A DNA stretch of 64,000 nt from the NCBI RefSeq assembly GCF_002099195.1, contig NZ_NBYX01000018.1:94723-158722 (forward strand), read 5' to 3'. Of this stretch, positions 1 through 8,506 are shown in pieces; the first letter of the stretch is position 1, and every line of letters starts with the position of its first letter. The translations under genes and the position numbers were made by a program. The stretch comes from Burkholderia puraquae (GTDB taxonomy: Bacteria > Pseudomonadota > Gammaproteobacteria > Burkholderiales > Burkholderiaceae). Below the pieces are notes generated by a model. It searched no databases. It was not told where the DNA came from and saw nothing but the letters and a program-made list of their open reading frames with translations.

Positions 1-106
1 AGGGTTGCGTCGGCGCGACAGTCTCGCGGCCGACGCGCGCGTTGCACACCCGGCGCTCATTCCCCGTTATCCTGACCGCTCCGCGAACGAAAACGAGGAG
101 CGTGCA

Positions 107-391
107 ATGTCCGTCCGTCTGGTCGTCATCTGTGCGCTGGCGCTTGCTGCGTCTGGCGCGTTCGCCCAACCGCTGCCGCCCGGGCAGCAACCGTCGTCGT
201 CCCAGCAGGCGATGGCCAATCCCGCGTCGGTCAATTGCGCCAAGCTCGGCGGCCGCCACACGATCCGCAACCTGTCGAGCGGGCAGGTCGGCATGTGCGT
301 GTTCAACGACGGCCGCGTGTGCGAGGAGTGGGCGCTGTACCGCGACGACCGCTGCGTCGGCGGCGTCAGCCCGAAGCGCGTTTCGAACTGA
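107..391 (+). CDS. Small secreted DUF333-type protein
   Basis: Predicted 94-residue exported protein. Residues 1-20 form a type I signal peptide (basic start, hydrophobic core, cleavage after AFA); there is no lipobox cysteine. The mature part has the compact pattern seen in DUF333 proteins: a Cys in 'NCAKLGG', then 'GQVGMCVF-DGRVCEEWAL' and a final Cys in 'DDRCVGG', so four cysteines could form two disulfides. Function of the family is unknown. The start at 107 is chosen over an upstream in-frame ATG because GAGGAG sits at 95-100 and the signal peptide begins exactly here. The gene lies just upstream of the gdx promoter and appears monocistronic. Confidence 0.8.
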   Translation: MSVRLVVICALALAASGAFAQPLPPGQQPSSSQQAMANPASVNCAKLGGRHTIRNLSSGQVGMCVFNDGRVCEEWALYRDDRCVGGVSPKRVSN

Positions 392-453
392 CCGGGCCCG
401 GCCGATCGCGCCCCCGATCGGCCGCCGGCTGCGCGCCGCGTCCGTAAGCATCT

Positions 454-462
454 TGTTATACT
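454..462 (+). promoter_or_regulatory. Extended -10 promoter for gdx
   Basis: TG at 454-455, one base, then TATACT at 457-462 forms an extended -10 element; no convincing -35 is visible. A start point near 469-470 would put the first transcribed bases immediately before the first riboswitch hairpin. Inferred from sequence only. Confidence 0.5.
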
Positions 463-470
463 CGGCGCCG

Positions 471-514
471 CCCGGGGACGACCCCGGGTCATTCGCTGCA
501 ACGGGGACGGCCCC
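471..514 (+). promoter_or_regulatory. Guanidine-II (mini-ykkC) riboswitch upstream of gdx
   Basis: Two perfect hairpins carry the diagnostic ACGR tetraloops. Hairpin 1: a 7-bp stem (471-477 with 482-488) around loop ACGA at 478-481. Hairpin 2: four G-C pairs (503-506 with 511-514) around loop ACGG at 507-510. They are 14 bases apart and lie directly upstream of the ribosome-binding site (GGAG, 524-527) of a gdx/sugE exporter, the classic target of this class. The class binds guanidinium through paired ACGR loops and raises expression. A small hairpin (516-519 with 523-526) could mask the binding site without ligand; that mechanism is inference. Confidence 0.85.
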
Positions 515-536
515 ATCCGATACGGAGTACGTCGAG

Positions 537-857
537 ATGGCGTGGGTATTGTTGTTGATTGCCGGTTTGCTGGAAGTGGCCTGGGCGGCCGGCATGAAAT
601 CGTCGGACGGCTTCACGAGGCTCGGTCCGTCGGTGTTTACGATCGTGACGGCGCTGGCCAGCTTCGGGCTGCTCGCGGTCGCGATGCGCCAGTTGCCGCT
701 CGGCACCGCGTACGCGGTGTGGACGGGCATCGGCGCGGTCGGTGCGTTCGTGTTCGGCATCGTGATGATGGGCGAGGCGCTGACCGTCGCGCGCGTCGCG
801 AGTGCCGCGCTGATCGTCGCGGGGCTGATCGGCCTCAAGCTGTCGTCGGCTGCCTGA
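537..857 (+). CDS. gdx: Guanidinium exporter of the SMR family (Gdx/SugE)
   Basis: Inner-membrane small multidrug resistance transporter of 106 residues, the normal family length, with four hydrophobic helices. The conserved membrane Glu that binds substrate and protons is E13 in 'GLLEVAWA'. The stretch 'PLGTAYAVWTGIGAVGA' is characteristic of the SugE/Gdx branch, which exports guanidinium in exchange for protons, rather than of EmrE-like multidrug pumps. The start ATG has GGAG nine bases upstream. Assignment to guanidinium rather than quaternary ammonium compounds is strengthened by the guanidine-II riboswitch immediately upstream. Probably transcribed alone. Confidence 0.92.
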   Translation: MAWVLLLIAGLLEVAWAAGMKSSDGFTRLGPSVFTIVTALASFGLLAVAMRQLPLGTAYAVWTGIGAVGAFVFGIVMMGEALTVARVASAALIVAGLIGLKLSSAA

Positions 858-1067
858 ATGCGGCATCCGGGTGCGCCCGCGCCCGGTGCCGCACTGCGGA
901 ATTGCGCCGGCCACCCGCCTGGCCTGTCTATAATGGAACGCATTCGGGCCTGAATACCGACGTGCTTCTCGCGGCACGCGGTGCCGGTCGCCACGCGCCG
1001 CGCGGCCGGTCTGTCCGACCCGATCCGATCAATCGGCAAAGCGCACGGAAAGTGCAAGGAGAGGGCC

Positions 1068-1685
1068 ATGATCGAAGCCATTTCGCTCGGCGCGGGGCTC
1101 GCGTGGGCGAGCGGCCTGCGCCTGTACCTGACGGTGCTGATCGCCGGCGTGCTGGCGCGGTTCGGCTGGCTCCACCTGCCCGACACGCTGGCCGTCCTGA
1201 TGTCGCCGTGGGTCATCGGCGCCGCGGCCGTGCTTACCCTCACCGAATTCCTTGCCGACAAGATCCCCGCGTTCGACTCGCTGTGGGATGCCGTGCACAC
1301 CTTCATCCGCATTCCGGCCGGCGCCGTGCTCGCAGCCGGCGCGCTCGGCCATGCCGATCCGACCGTGCTCGCGGTCGCGGGGCTCGCAGGCGGCTCGCTC
1401 GCCGGTGCCGCGCACGTGGCGAAGGCGGGCACGCGCGCGATGATCAACCTGTCTCCCGAACCGATTTCGAACTGGATCGCATCGTCGACCGAGGACGGCC
1501 TCGTGGTCGGCGGGCTCGCGCTCGCGTTCTTCGTTCCGCTCGCGTTCCTCGTGCTGCTCGCCGCTTTCATCGCGGCTTCGGCATGGGCGCTCCCGCGCCT
1601 GTGGCGCGGCGTCTCGGGCGGCTTTCGCGGCATGGCGAACCACATGGTGTCGCGGCTGAACTCGATCGGGGGGAAGCGCGATTGA
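1068..1685 (+). CDS. DUF4126 family membrane protein
   Basis: Predicted 205-residue inner-membrane protein of unknown function. Several hydrophobic segments are visible: the N-terminus, about 42-60, about 77-110 in a glycine/alanine-rich stretch, and a strong one near 145-175 ('VVGGLALAFFVPLAFLVLLA'). The opening 'GAGLAWASGLRLYLTV' and the middle 'NLSPEPISNWIAS' match the DUF4126 pattern. The start at 1068 has AAGGAGAGGG just upstream; a longer in-frame start at 981 lacks a signal. Its TGA stop overlaps a TTG start of the following permease gene, so the two are probably translationally coupled. Confidence 0.8.
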   Translation: MIEAISLGAGLAWASGLRLYLTVLIAGVLARFGWLHLPDTLAVLMSPWVIGAAAVLTLTEFLADKIPAFDSLWDAVHTFIRIPAGAVLAAGALGHADPTVLAVAGLAGGSLAGAAHVAKAGTRAMINLSPEPISNWIASSTEDGLVVGGLALAFFVPLAFLVLLAAFIAASAWALPRLWRGVSGGFRGMANHMVSRLNSIGGKRD

Positions 1686-4297
1686 AGGGGCGGCAACACG
1701 CGGCGCAGCCGCCGGCCGGGCAACCCGGCCATGAGGTGCCCGCGCATGCCGGCCGCTTCGGCCTGCGCGACCTGATCCGCCAGGCCGCACGCATGACCGC
1801 GCGCGACTGGCGCGCGGGCGAGCTGACGCTGCTCGTCCTCGCATTGGTGCTCGCGGTCGCGGCGCTGACGAGCGTCGGCTTCCTCGCCGACCGGCTGCGC
1901 CAGGGGCTCGAGCGCGACGCGCGCCAGATGCTCGGCGCCGATTTCGTCGTGCGGGCCGATCGCCCCGTCGACCCGTCGTTCGACCGGCAGGCCCGCGCGC
2001 TCGGCCTGCGTACCGCAACGACCGCCATTTTCCCGAGCATGATCGCGTCCGCCACGGGCGGCCAGGCGACCGACGCGGCGCCATCGCGCCTCGCGGCCGT
2101 GAAGGCCGTGTCGCCCGGATATCCGTTGCGCGGCGCGGTCGAGATCCTGCCCGCCGGCGCCACCGCTGCGCAGAAGGCGGCCGAGATTCCCGCACCCGGC
2201 ACCGTGTGGGCCGATCCGGCGCTGCTCGATGCGCTGCACCTGAAGGCGGGCGATACGGTGCGCGTCGGGCTGCGCACGTTCAAGGTCGCCGCATCGATCT
2301 CTCGCGAACTCGATCGCGGGTTTTCCTTCGTCAATTTTTCGCCGCGGTTGATGATGCGCGCGGACGAGCTCGCCGCGACGGGGCTTACGGGCTACGGCAG
2401 CCGCGTCACGTACCGGCTGCTGGTCGCCGGCGACCAGCAGCCCGTTGCGCGCTTCGAAGCCTATGCGCACGCACGCGTCGACGGCGGGAAACTGCGCGGC
2501 GTCGGCCTGGAGTCGTTGCAGGAAGGCCAGCCGCAGGTGCGGCAGACGCTGGATCGCGCGCGCCACTTCCTGACGCTCGTCGCGCTGCTGACCGCGCTGC
2601 TCGCGGCGGTCGCGATCGCGATGGCCGCGCAACGCTACATGCGGCGCCATCTCGACGGCTGCGCGACGATGCGCTGCCTCGGCGTGAGCCGCCGCACGCT
2701 CGGCGCGCTGTTCGCGCTCGAATTCGCCGGCATCGGGATCGTGTCCGGCGCCGCAGGCGCGGTGCTCGGCTACGGCGGCCACTGGGCGTTGCTGGCCGCG
2801 CTCGGCGGACTGATCGATGTGGTGCTGCCGCCGCCCACGCTGTGGCCGGCGCTGATCGGCGTGGGCGCCGCGCTCGTGCTGCTGCTCGGCTTCGCGCTGC
2901 CGCCGCTCGTGCCACTCACGCGCGTGCCGCCGGTGCGCGTGCTGCGGCGCGAGTGGGGCGATGCGTCGCGCACCGCGTGGGCCGCGTATGCGATCGGCGT
3001 CGTGCTGTTCGCGGGGCTGCTGATCGTGGCCGCCGGCAACCTGAAACTCGGGCTGATCGTCGCGGGCGGTTTCGCCGGCGCGCTGGTCGGTTTCACGCTG
3101 ATCGCGCGGCTCGTGCTGTTCGCCGCCGCGCGTGCGGTGCGCAACGCACGCGTGGCCGCGGGCGTCGGCTGGCGCTACGCGCTCGCGTCGCTGCACCGGC
3201 GCGGCACGGCCAGCGCGCTGCAGATCACCGCGCTCGCGCTCGGCCTGATGTGCCTGCTGCTGATCGCGATCACGCGCAACGACCTCGTCGCGGGCTGGCG
3301 GCAGTCGACGCCGCCCGATGCGCCGAACCAGTTCCTGATCGACATCCAGCCCGACCAGCGCGCCGACGTCGCGGCCTATCTGACCGCGCACGGCGTGCGC
3401 GACGCGGTGCCCGCGCCGATGGTGCGCGGCCGTCTCGTCGCGATCAACGGCAAGCCGGTGAATCCTGATGCATACCCGTCCGACGAGGCGCGCCGGCTCG
3501 TCGACCGCGAGTTTAACCTGTCTTATACGACCGAGCTGCCGTCCGACAACCGGATCGTCGAAGGCGACTGGTTCGGCACCACGGCTACACCTCAGATCTC
3601 GATCGAGGCCGGCCTCGCGAAGACGCTGAACGTAAAGCCGGGCGACGTGCTGCGTTTCGACGTGACGGGGCTGACGGTCGACGCGCCGATCACGAGCGTG
3701 CGCAAGCTCGACTGGGGCTCGTTCCGCGTCAATTTCTTCGTGCTGATGCCGCCGCCGGTGCTGAAGGATTTCCCGGCCGTGTACCTGACGAGCTTCCATT
3801 TGCCGGCATCGGACGCCGCGCTGCTCGATCCGCTGATCGCGCGCTACCCGAACCTGACCGCGATCGACGTCGCGCCGATCCTCGCGCAGTTGCAGCGGAT
3901 GATGCTGCAGGTGGTGGGGGCGGTGCAGTTCCTGTTCGCGTTCACGCTCGCCGCCGGCGTACTCGTGCTGTACACGGCGCTTGCCGGCACGCGCGACGAG
4001 CGCGTGCGCGAGGCCGCGCTGCTGCGTGCGCTCGGCGCGTCCCGCGCGCAGGTCAATGCAGTGCAGCGTGCGGAATTCGTCGTGGTCGGCGCGCTGGCCG
4101 GCGTGCTGGCCTCCGCGGGCGCGATCGCGGTCGGCTGGGTGCTCGCGTCGCGCGTGTTCGACTTCCAGCTCGCTGTCGATCCGTGGCTCGTGCCGGCCGG
4201 CATCGCGGCCGGCGTTGCGTGTGCCGGTGCGGCCGGCTGGCTGAGCCTGCATAATGTGTTGCGGCGCCCCGCGCTGCAGTCGCTGCGCGACGCATGA
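1682..4297 (+). CDS. Large FtsX/MacB-type ABC transporter permease (YbbP-like)
   Basis: Predicted 871-residue inner-membrane protein with the duplicated FtsX layout: an N-terminal helix (about residues 45-65), a large extracytoplasmic domain, three helices (about 300-410), a further cluster near 435-475, a second extracytoplasmic domain and a C-terminal trio near 735-860. YbbP-type proteins pair with a small YbbA-like ATPase and are thought to work in lipid or lipoprotein extraction, but no ATPase gene is adjacent. The start is uncertain: TTG at 1682 overlaps the upstream stop (TTGA) and has GGGGGGAAG about eight bases upstream; ATG at 1793 would give a protein shorter by 37 residues. Confidence 0.78.
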   Translation: MKGRQHAAQPPAGQPGHEVPAHAGRFGLRDLIRQAARMTARDWRAGELTLLVLALVLAVAALTSVGFLADRLRQGLERDARQMLGADFVVRADRPVDPSFDRQARALGLRTATTAIFPSMIASATGGQATDAAPSRLAAVKAVSPGYPLRGAVEILPAGATAAQKAAEIPAPGTVWADPALLDALHLKAGDTVRVGLRTFKVAASISRELDRGFSFVNFSPRLMMRADELAATGLTGYGSRVTYRLLVAGDQQPVARFEAYAHARVDGGKLRGVGLESLQEGQPQVRQTLDRARHFLTLVALLTALLAAVAIAMAAQRYMRRHLDGCATMRCLGVSRRTLGALFALEFAGIGIVSGAAGAVLGYGGHWALLAALGGLIDVVLPPPTLWPALIGVGAALVLLLGFALPPLVPLTRVPPVRVLRREWGDASRTAWAAYAIGVVLFAGLLIVAAGNLKLGLIVAGGFAGALVGFTLIARLVLFAAARAVRNARVAAGVGWRYALASLHRRGTASALQITALALGLMCLLLIAITRNDLVAGWRQSTPPDAPNQFLIDIQPDQRADVAAYLTAHGVRDAVPAPMVRGRLVAINGKPVNPDAYPSDEARRLVDREFNLSYTTELPSDNRIVEGDWFGTTATPQISIEAGLAKTLNVKPGDVLRFDVTGLTVDAPITSVRKLDWGSFRVNFFVLMPPPVLKDFPAVYLTSFHLPASDAALLDPLIARYPNLTAIDVAPILAQLQRMMLQVVGAVQFLFAFTLAAGVLVLYTALAGTRDERVREAALLRALGASRAQVNAVQRAEFVVVGALAGVLASAGAIAVGWVLASRVFDFQLAVDPWLVPAGIAAGVACAGAAGWLSLHNVLRRPALQSLRDA

Positions 4298-4339
4298 GCG
4301 TCGCCGCGGCCCCGAAGATCCCGTTTTCCGACTATCCGT

Positions 4340-4750
4340 ATGACCGATGTGAATGACGATGCGCCGTCGCAGCCGACGGCGTTCGAGCTCGTGGGCGGCG
4401 AAGCCCGCGTGCGCGAAATGGTGGACCGCTTTTACGACCTGATGGACCTCGAGCCCGAGTTCGCGCAGATTCGCGCGCTGCATCCGCCGTCGCTCGACGG
4501 CTCGCGCGACAAGCTGTTCTGGTTCCTGTGCGGCTGGCTCGGCGGCCCCGACCACTACATCAGCCGGTTCGGTCATCCGCGGCTGCGCGCGCGGCACCTG
4601 CCGTTCCCGATCGCGTCGGTCGAGCGCGACCAGTGGCTGCGCTGCATGGCGTGGGCGATGGAGGATGTCGGGCTGGCCGAGCCGCTGCGCGAGCGGCTGA
4701 TGCATTCGTTCTACGACACGGCCGACTGGATGCGCAACCGGCCCGGTTGA
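4340..4750 (+). CDS. Group II truncated haemoglobin
   Basis: 136-residue cytoplasmic haem protein of the trHbO class. Hallmarks are present: Tyr B10 at Y32 ('RFYDLMD'), the CD-region 'FLCGWLGGP' (about 62-70), the proximal His F8 at H86 in 'RARHLPFPI', and Trp G8 at W99 in 'RDQWLRCMAWAM'. Family members bind oxygen or nitric oxide and act in oxygen or reactive-nitrogen chemistry; the actual ligand here is not known. The gene starts 42 bases after the permease and is followed by the Ala-tRNA editing gene, so it may be part of a loose + strand operon. Confidence 0.93.
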   Translation: MTDVNDDAPSQPTAFELVGGEARVREMVDRFYDLMDLEPEFAQIRALHPPSLDGSRDKLFWFLCGWLGGPDHYISRFGHPRLRARHLPFPIASVERDQWLRCMAWAMEDVGLAEPLRERLMHSFYDTADWMRNRPG

Positions 4751-4855
4751 TCGACCGGTACGCCGCCGTCCGCGCGCAGGACGATTTGCGTCTGGGCGCG
4801 CGCACCGCGCGGCGCGACACTGGCCGCTTTCCCCAATCGATACGAGGTTCGCCCG

Positions 4856-5587
4856 ATGACGACACAAGCGCTGTTTCGCGAAGACGCGTACCTCACGCAA
4901 TGCGATGCGGTCGTGCTGGCCGTCGGTGACGACGGCATCCGGCTCGACCGCACCGTGTTCTATCCGCTCGGCGGCGGCCAGGCCGGCGACACCGGCGCAC
5001 TGACGCTGCCCGACGGCAGCACGATCACGATTGCCGATACGCGCAAGGCCAAGTTTGACGGCGCGACGCCCGACGATGCCGTGCACGTGCCCGCACCGGG
5101 GCAGGAGGCGAGCGTTGCGACGCTCGAGCCCGGCACGCGCGTGGTCGCGGAGATCGACTGGCTGCGCCGCTACCGGCACATGCGCCTGCATACGGCCGCG
5201 CACCTGATGTGCGCGGTACTGCCGTACGCGGTCGACGGCTGCAGTGTGACGGCCGACTACGTGCGGCTCGATTTCGCGACGTCCGACGCGATCGACCGCG
5301 ACGATGTCGAGCGACGCCTCGCCGGCCTGGTGGTCGGTGCGCACCCGGTCACGACCGAATGGATCACCGACGACGAGATGGCCGCGCGACCGGACCTCGT
5401 GCGCACGATGAGTGTGAAGCCGCCGCTGGGCCTCGGCCGCGTGCGGCTGCTGCGTATCGAGCATGTCGACCTGCAGCCGTGCGGCGGCACGCATGTGCGC
5501 AACACGTCCGAGATCGGCAAGCTGCGGGTCGCGAAACTGGAAAAGAAGAGCGCGCGCACCCGGCGCCTCGTCCTGGAGTTTGCATGA
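4856..5587 (+). CDS. Alanyl-tRNA editing protein (AlaX family)
   Basis: 243-residue free-standing editing domain that hydrolyses mischarged Ser- or Gly-tRNA(Ala). The zinc site is intact: H112 and H116 in 'RLHTAAHLM', C209 and H213 in 'CGGTHVRN'. An N-terminal domain like that of AlaX-M precedes the editing domain ('DRTVFYPLGGGQAGDTG', about 31-47). No catalytic class II core is present, so it is not a full AlaRS. The start follows an ACGAGGT signal. The last codons overlap the start of the next gene (ATGA at 5584-5587), indicating co-translation. Confidence 0.92.
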   Translation: MTTQALFREDAYLTQCDAVVLAVGDDGIRLDRTVFYPLGGGQAGDTGALTLPDGSTITIADTRKAKFDGATPDDAVHVPAPGQEASVATLEPGTRVVAEIDWLRRYRHMRLHTAAHLMCAVLPYAVDGCSVTADYVRLDFATSDAIDRDDVERRLAGLVVGAHPVTTEWITDDEMAARPDLVRTMSVKPPLGLGRVRLLRIEHVDLQPCGGTHVRNTSEIGKLRVAKLEKKSARTRRLVLEFA

Positions 5588-6201
5588 CGATCGACACCAC
5601 CCACGCGAGCGCGGCAGCGCTCGATCCGCACGCGCGGGAGATTCTGGATTTCTGGTTCGGCAAGCCGGGCTCGGCCGAATTCGGGCAAAACCGCAAGGTC
5701 TGGTTCAACGGCGGTGCGGCGTTCGACGACGTGCTGCGTACGCGCTACGGCGCATTGCTCGACGCCGCGTGCGACGGTGCATGCGATCACTGGGCAGGCT
5801 CGCCGTCGGGGGCGCTTGCGTTGATCGTCGTGCTCGACCAATTCTCGCGCAACATCCATCGCGGTACGCCGCGCGCGTTTGCCGCCGATCCGAAGGCGCT
5901 TGCGCTCGCGCGCCGCGTTGTCGCGGCCGGCTGGGACGCGCAGTTGCCGAGCGGACATCACCGCGCATTTGCGTATCTCCCGTTCGAGCACGACGAGTCG
6001 GTCGAGAGCCAGCGCGAGGCCGTGCGCCTGTGCGCGGGCATCCGCGATGAAGCGGGCTGCGAGAGCTATCACCGCTTCGCATTGCTGCACGCGGCCGTCG
6101 TCGAGCGCTTCGGCCGCTTTCCGCACCGCAACGCGATTCTCGGTCGTGCATCGAGCGACGAGGAGACGGCGTTTCTTCGCGAGCCCGGTTCCTCGTTCTG
6201 A
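5584..6201 (+). CDS. DUF924 family protein
   Basis: 205-residue predicted soluble protein of the DUF924 (TPR-like helical) family; biochemical role unknown. Recognisable family segments are 'ILDFWFGKPGSAEFGQ' near the N-terminus, 'ALALIVVLDQFSRNIHRGTPRAFAADPKAL' spread over about 78-107, 'LPFEHDESVESQ' and the C-terminal 'FGRFPHRNAILGR'. The start ATG overlaps the upstream TGA, so it is the third member of a globin-alaX-DUF924 group. Nothing unusual in composition. No clear terminator follows; the 185-base gap to the convergent gene contains only a GC-rich inverted repeat near 6355-6385. Confidence 0.88.
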   Translation: MTIDTTHASAAALDPHAREILDFWFGKPGSAEFGQNRKVWFNGGAAFDDVLRTRYGALLDAACDGACDHWAGSPSGALALIVVLDQFSRNIHRGTPRAFAADPKALALARRVVAAGWDAQLPSGHHRAFAYLPFEHDESVESQREAVRLCAGIRDEAGCESYHRFALLHAAVVERFGRFPHRNAILGRASSDEETAFLREPGSSF

Positions 6202-6386
6202 AGATCCAGGCAGGTGCGTGACAAGGAGAGGGGGCGGGCCCGTGGAGTCGTGCGGGCACCGTGGCGGCCGGGAGCGCCGGTCGGCGGCGCGCCTTTCGCG
6301 ATGGCTGTTCGCTGCCCGGGCGATGGAACTCACCGCTCCACGGCTGGCATGAAGGCCGGCACGGCAGCGCGCCGTGCCGCCCTGCA

Positions 6387-8279
6387 TCACTGCAGGTGCT
6401 GTTCGGGCGTGCGCACGTACACGCGCAGCAGTTCTTTGTCGTCGCCCGGACGCGCGCCCGTCCAGAACAGTTTCCATTCGCTGCCGGGCGCCGGATCGAC
6501 GGCCCGTACGCCCTGGACGATCATCCAGGTGCAGCGCGTCGTCTTCGCGTCATTGATCGGCGTGTGCTGGATGCCGGAGAAGTAGTACAGCATCGGCGCT
6601 TCCGATTCGCCGAGCCCGTGCAGGCTCGCCATGCAGTCGCCGTCGTTCCATTCGAGCGCGAGATGCGCGTTCAGGTCGTCGAACACCGAGCGGTAGCTCT
6701 TTGCGACGTCGAGCCACGGCAGCAGCAGCGTGTAAATGAGCCCCCATGCGACGAGTGCGCCGGCGCCCCACGACAGCGCGCCGCGCCACAGGCCCGTCGC
6801 GCGCAGCTTCGGCAGGAGCGTCAGCCAGCCGACCGTCAGCGCGAGCGCGCCGATCACGAGTGCGGGCTGGATCGGCATCGTCCAGTCGAGCGGCAGCCAG
6901 CGGCCGAGCAGCGCGAGATCCGCACGCGACGCGGCCGGATCGGCCATCACCGCCCAGATCGCCCAGGCGAGCGCGACGGCCGTGCCGAACAGGATCCGGC
7001 TCAGGTAATCCCATGCGAGATGCAACCGGCGCGGCAGGCGTTCGATTGCCTGCGCGGCGACCAGCGCGAGCGGCGCGAAGAACGGCAGGATGTAGAGCTG
7101 GCGCGATGTCGCGGACACTTGCAGCACGGCGAGCCCGATGCCGGCAAACAAAACGGGCAGCGCGACGCGCGGCGTGCGCCAGTCGCGCCACACACCGCGC
7201 GCGAGCGCGACGATCGCGAGCGGCGCGACCGGGAAGCCGACGAGCAGGAACGCGCGCAGGATGAAGAACGGCTTGTCGTTTTCCGCGCCCAGCTCGGGGA
7301 CGGAGAAACCGAAGAAGCGGCCGACGTTGTTGTCCCAGAACCACGTCATGAACAGCGTTTCGGAGCGCAGGAACAGCGCGGTCGGCCAGATCAGGGCGAA
7401 CGGCGCGAACACGAGCGCGGCGACGCCGAGCGCGCGTGCGAACGAGCGGGTACGGCAGGCCGGGTAGAGCACCAGCGTGCAGACGAGCGTGGCCGCGAAC
7501 ACGAGCGGCACGAACAGCCCCTTCGTCATCAGCGCGATGCCGACGCCTGCGCCAAGGATCGGTGCGGCCCAGCGGCTCGCCGGGCGCACCGGCAGCCCGT
7601 GCCGCATCTGCTGTGCGCGCGCGACATGCTGCATCACGAGTTCGAGTAGCCCGCAGAACGCCATTGCCGTGCCGGCGAACAACGCGACGTCCGTCATCAT
7701 GTCGTGCACGTGCTTGATGACGACGAGCGTGCCCGCGCTCAGCACGACCGGCCCGAACACGCGCAGATCGAACCAGGAGTCCGCGCGGCTGGCGACGCGC
7801 GACGCGCGCGCGATGAAGCCGAATGCGAGCGCGGCGAACAGCGCGCTCGCGAGCCGCGCCGCGTCGTGCAGCGGCATTACGCGTTGCAGCAGCCAGGCGA
7901 GGCTGGTCGCGACCCACGCGTAAAGCGGCGGCTTTTCCATGAACGGCAGGCCGGCATTGGTCGGCACGACGAAGTCGCCGGTCTCGAGCATGTGCTGGAT
8001 GATGCCGAACGTGTAGGTTTCGTCCTGTTTCCACGGATCGTGGCCGAGCACGCCCGGCAGCGTATATGCACAGATCAGCACGGCGACGAACAGCCATGCA
8101 CGCCAGCCGAGCAGGAGCGAGCGGTCGCGCGTGGTGCTGGCGGAGGGAGGCGAGGACGCCATGGGCGTGCCGGCGTCGTCGAGCGTCGCGGCGACGTCGG
8201 TATCGGCGGTCGAGCGGGTGTGCGCGGCCGAGGCGGGCACGGGCGTGCGTCGCCGGCTGGGCGCTGCGGTTCCAGGCAT
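6387..8279 (-). CDS. ArnT-like glycosyltransferase (GT39/GT83, membrane)
   Basis: 630-residue multi-pass membrane protein that should transfer a sugar from a polyprenyl-phosphate donor on the periplasmic side. The first helix (about 59-77) is followed by the acidic catalytic loop 'HDPWKQDETYT' and 'PTNAGLPFMEKPPLYAW', the signature of ArnT/PMT-type enzymes. About a dozen hydrophobic helices follow, then a soluble C-terminal domain (from about 520). No other arn genes are nearby, so the donor and acceptor are unknown; lipid A or another envelope glycan is possible. Start choice is uncertain: 8279 gives the longest form, 8162 would remove 39 low-complexity residues. Confidence 0.85.
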   Translation of the reverse strand: MPGTAAPSRRRTPVPASAAHTRSTADTDVAATLDDAGTPMASSPPSASTTRDRSLLLGWRAWLFVAVLICAYTLPGVLGHDPWKQDETYTFGIIQHMLETGDFVVPTNAGLPFMEKPPLYAWVATSLAWLLQRVMPLHDAARLASALFAALAFGFIARASRVASRADSWFDLRVFGPVVLSAGTLVVIKHVHDMMTDVALFAGTAMAFCGLLELVMQHVARAQQMRHGLPVRPASRWAAPILGAGVGIALMTKGLFVPLVFAATLVCTLVLYPACRTRSFARALGVAALVFAPFALIWPTALFLRSETLFMTWFWDNNVGRFFGFSVPELGAENDKPFFILRAFLLVGFPVAPLAIVALARGVWRDWRTPRVALPVLFAGIGLAVLQVSATSRQLYILPFFAPLALVAAQAIERLPRRLHLAWDYLSRILFGTAVALAWAIWAVMADPAASRADLALLGRWLPLDWTMPIQPALVIGALALTVGWLTLLPKLRATGLWRGALSWGAGALVAWGLIYTLLLPWLDVAKSYRSVFDDLNAHLALEWNDGDCMASLHGLGESEAPMLYYFSGIQHTPINDAKTTRCTWMIVQGVRAVDPAPGSEWKLFWTGARPGDDKELLRVYVRTPEQHLQ

Positions 8280-8506
8280 GGAAAAGATCTCGGGTCGAGT
8301 CGAGCCGATCCGGCGACATGGGCCGGACCATTAAGGGCCGCATCGAGGCGGCAAAGTACAGACGTTGATGACGCCTGTCTGATTGCCCGCTAGTAGAGCA
8401 CGGAACTATTACGGATGTTTACCGAAATCGTCACGAAATTGTGGAGATTTGTGGTGCCGTGACGACAGGGGGGGCCGGCGGCCGATTTGTTGCGCCGCGC
8501 GTCAGG

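Noticed and set aside
929..934. TATAAT hexamer before the DUF4126 gene as a promoter
   Set aside because: The -10 is perfect, but no -35 lies at acceptable spacing (TTGCGC at 902 is 21 bases away) and the TG extension is one base out of place; possible but not listed.
6355..6385. GC-rich inverted repeat between DUF924 and the ArnT-like gene as a terminator
   Set aside because: The stem is present but no T-run follows on either strand, so it is not called as an intrinsic terminator.
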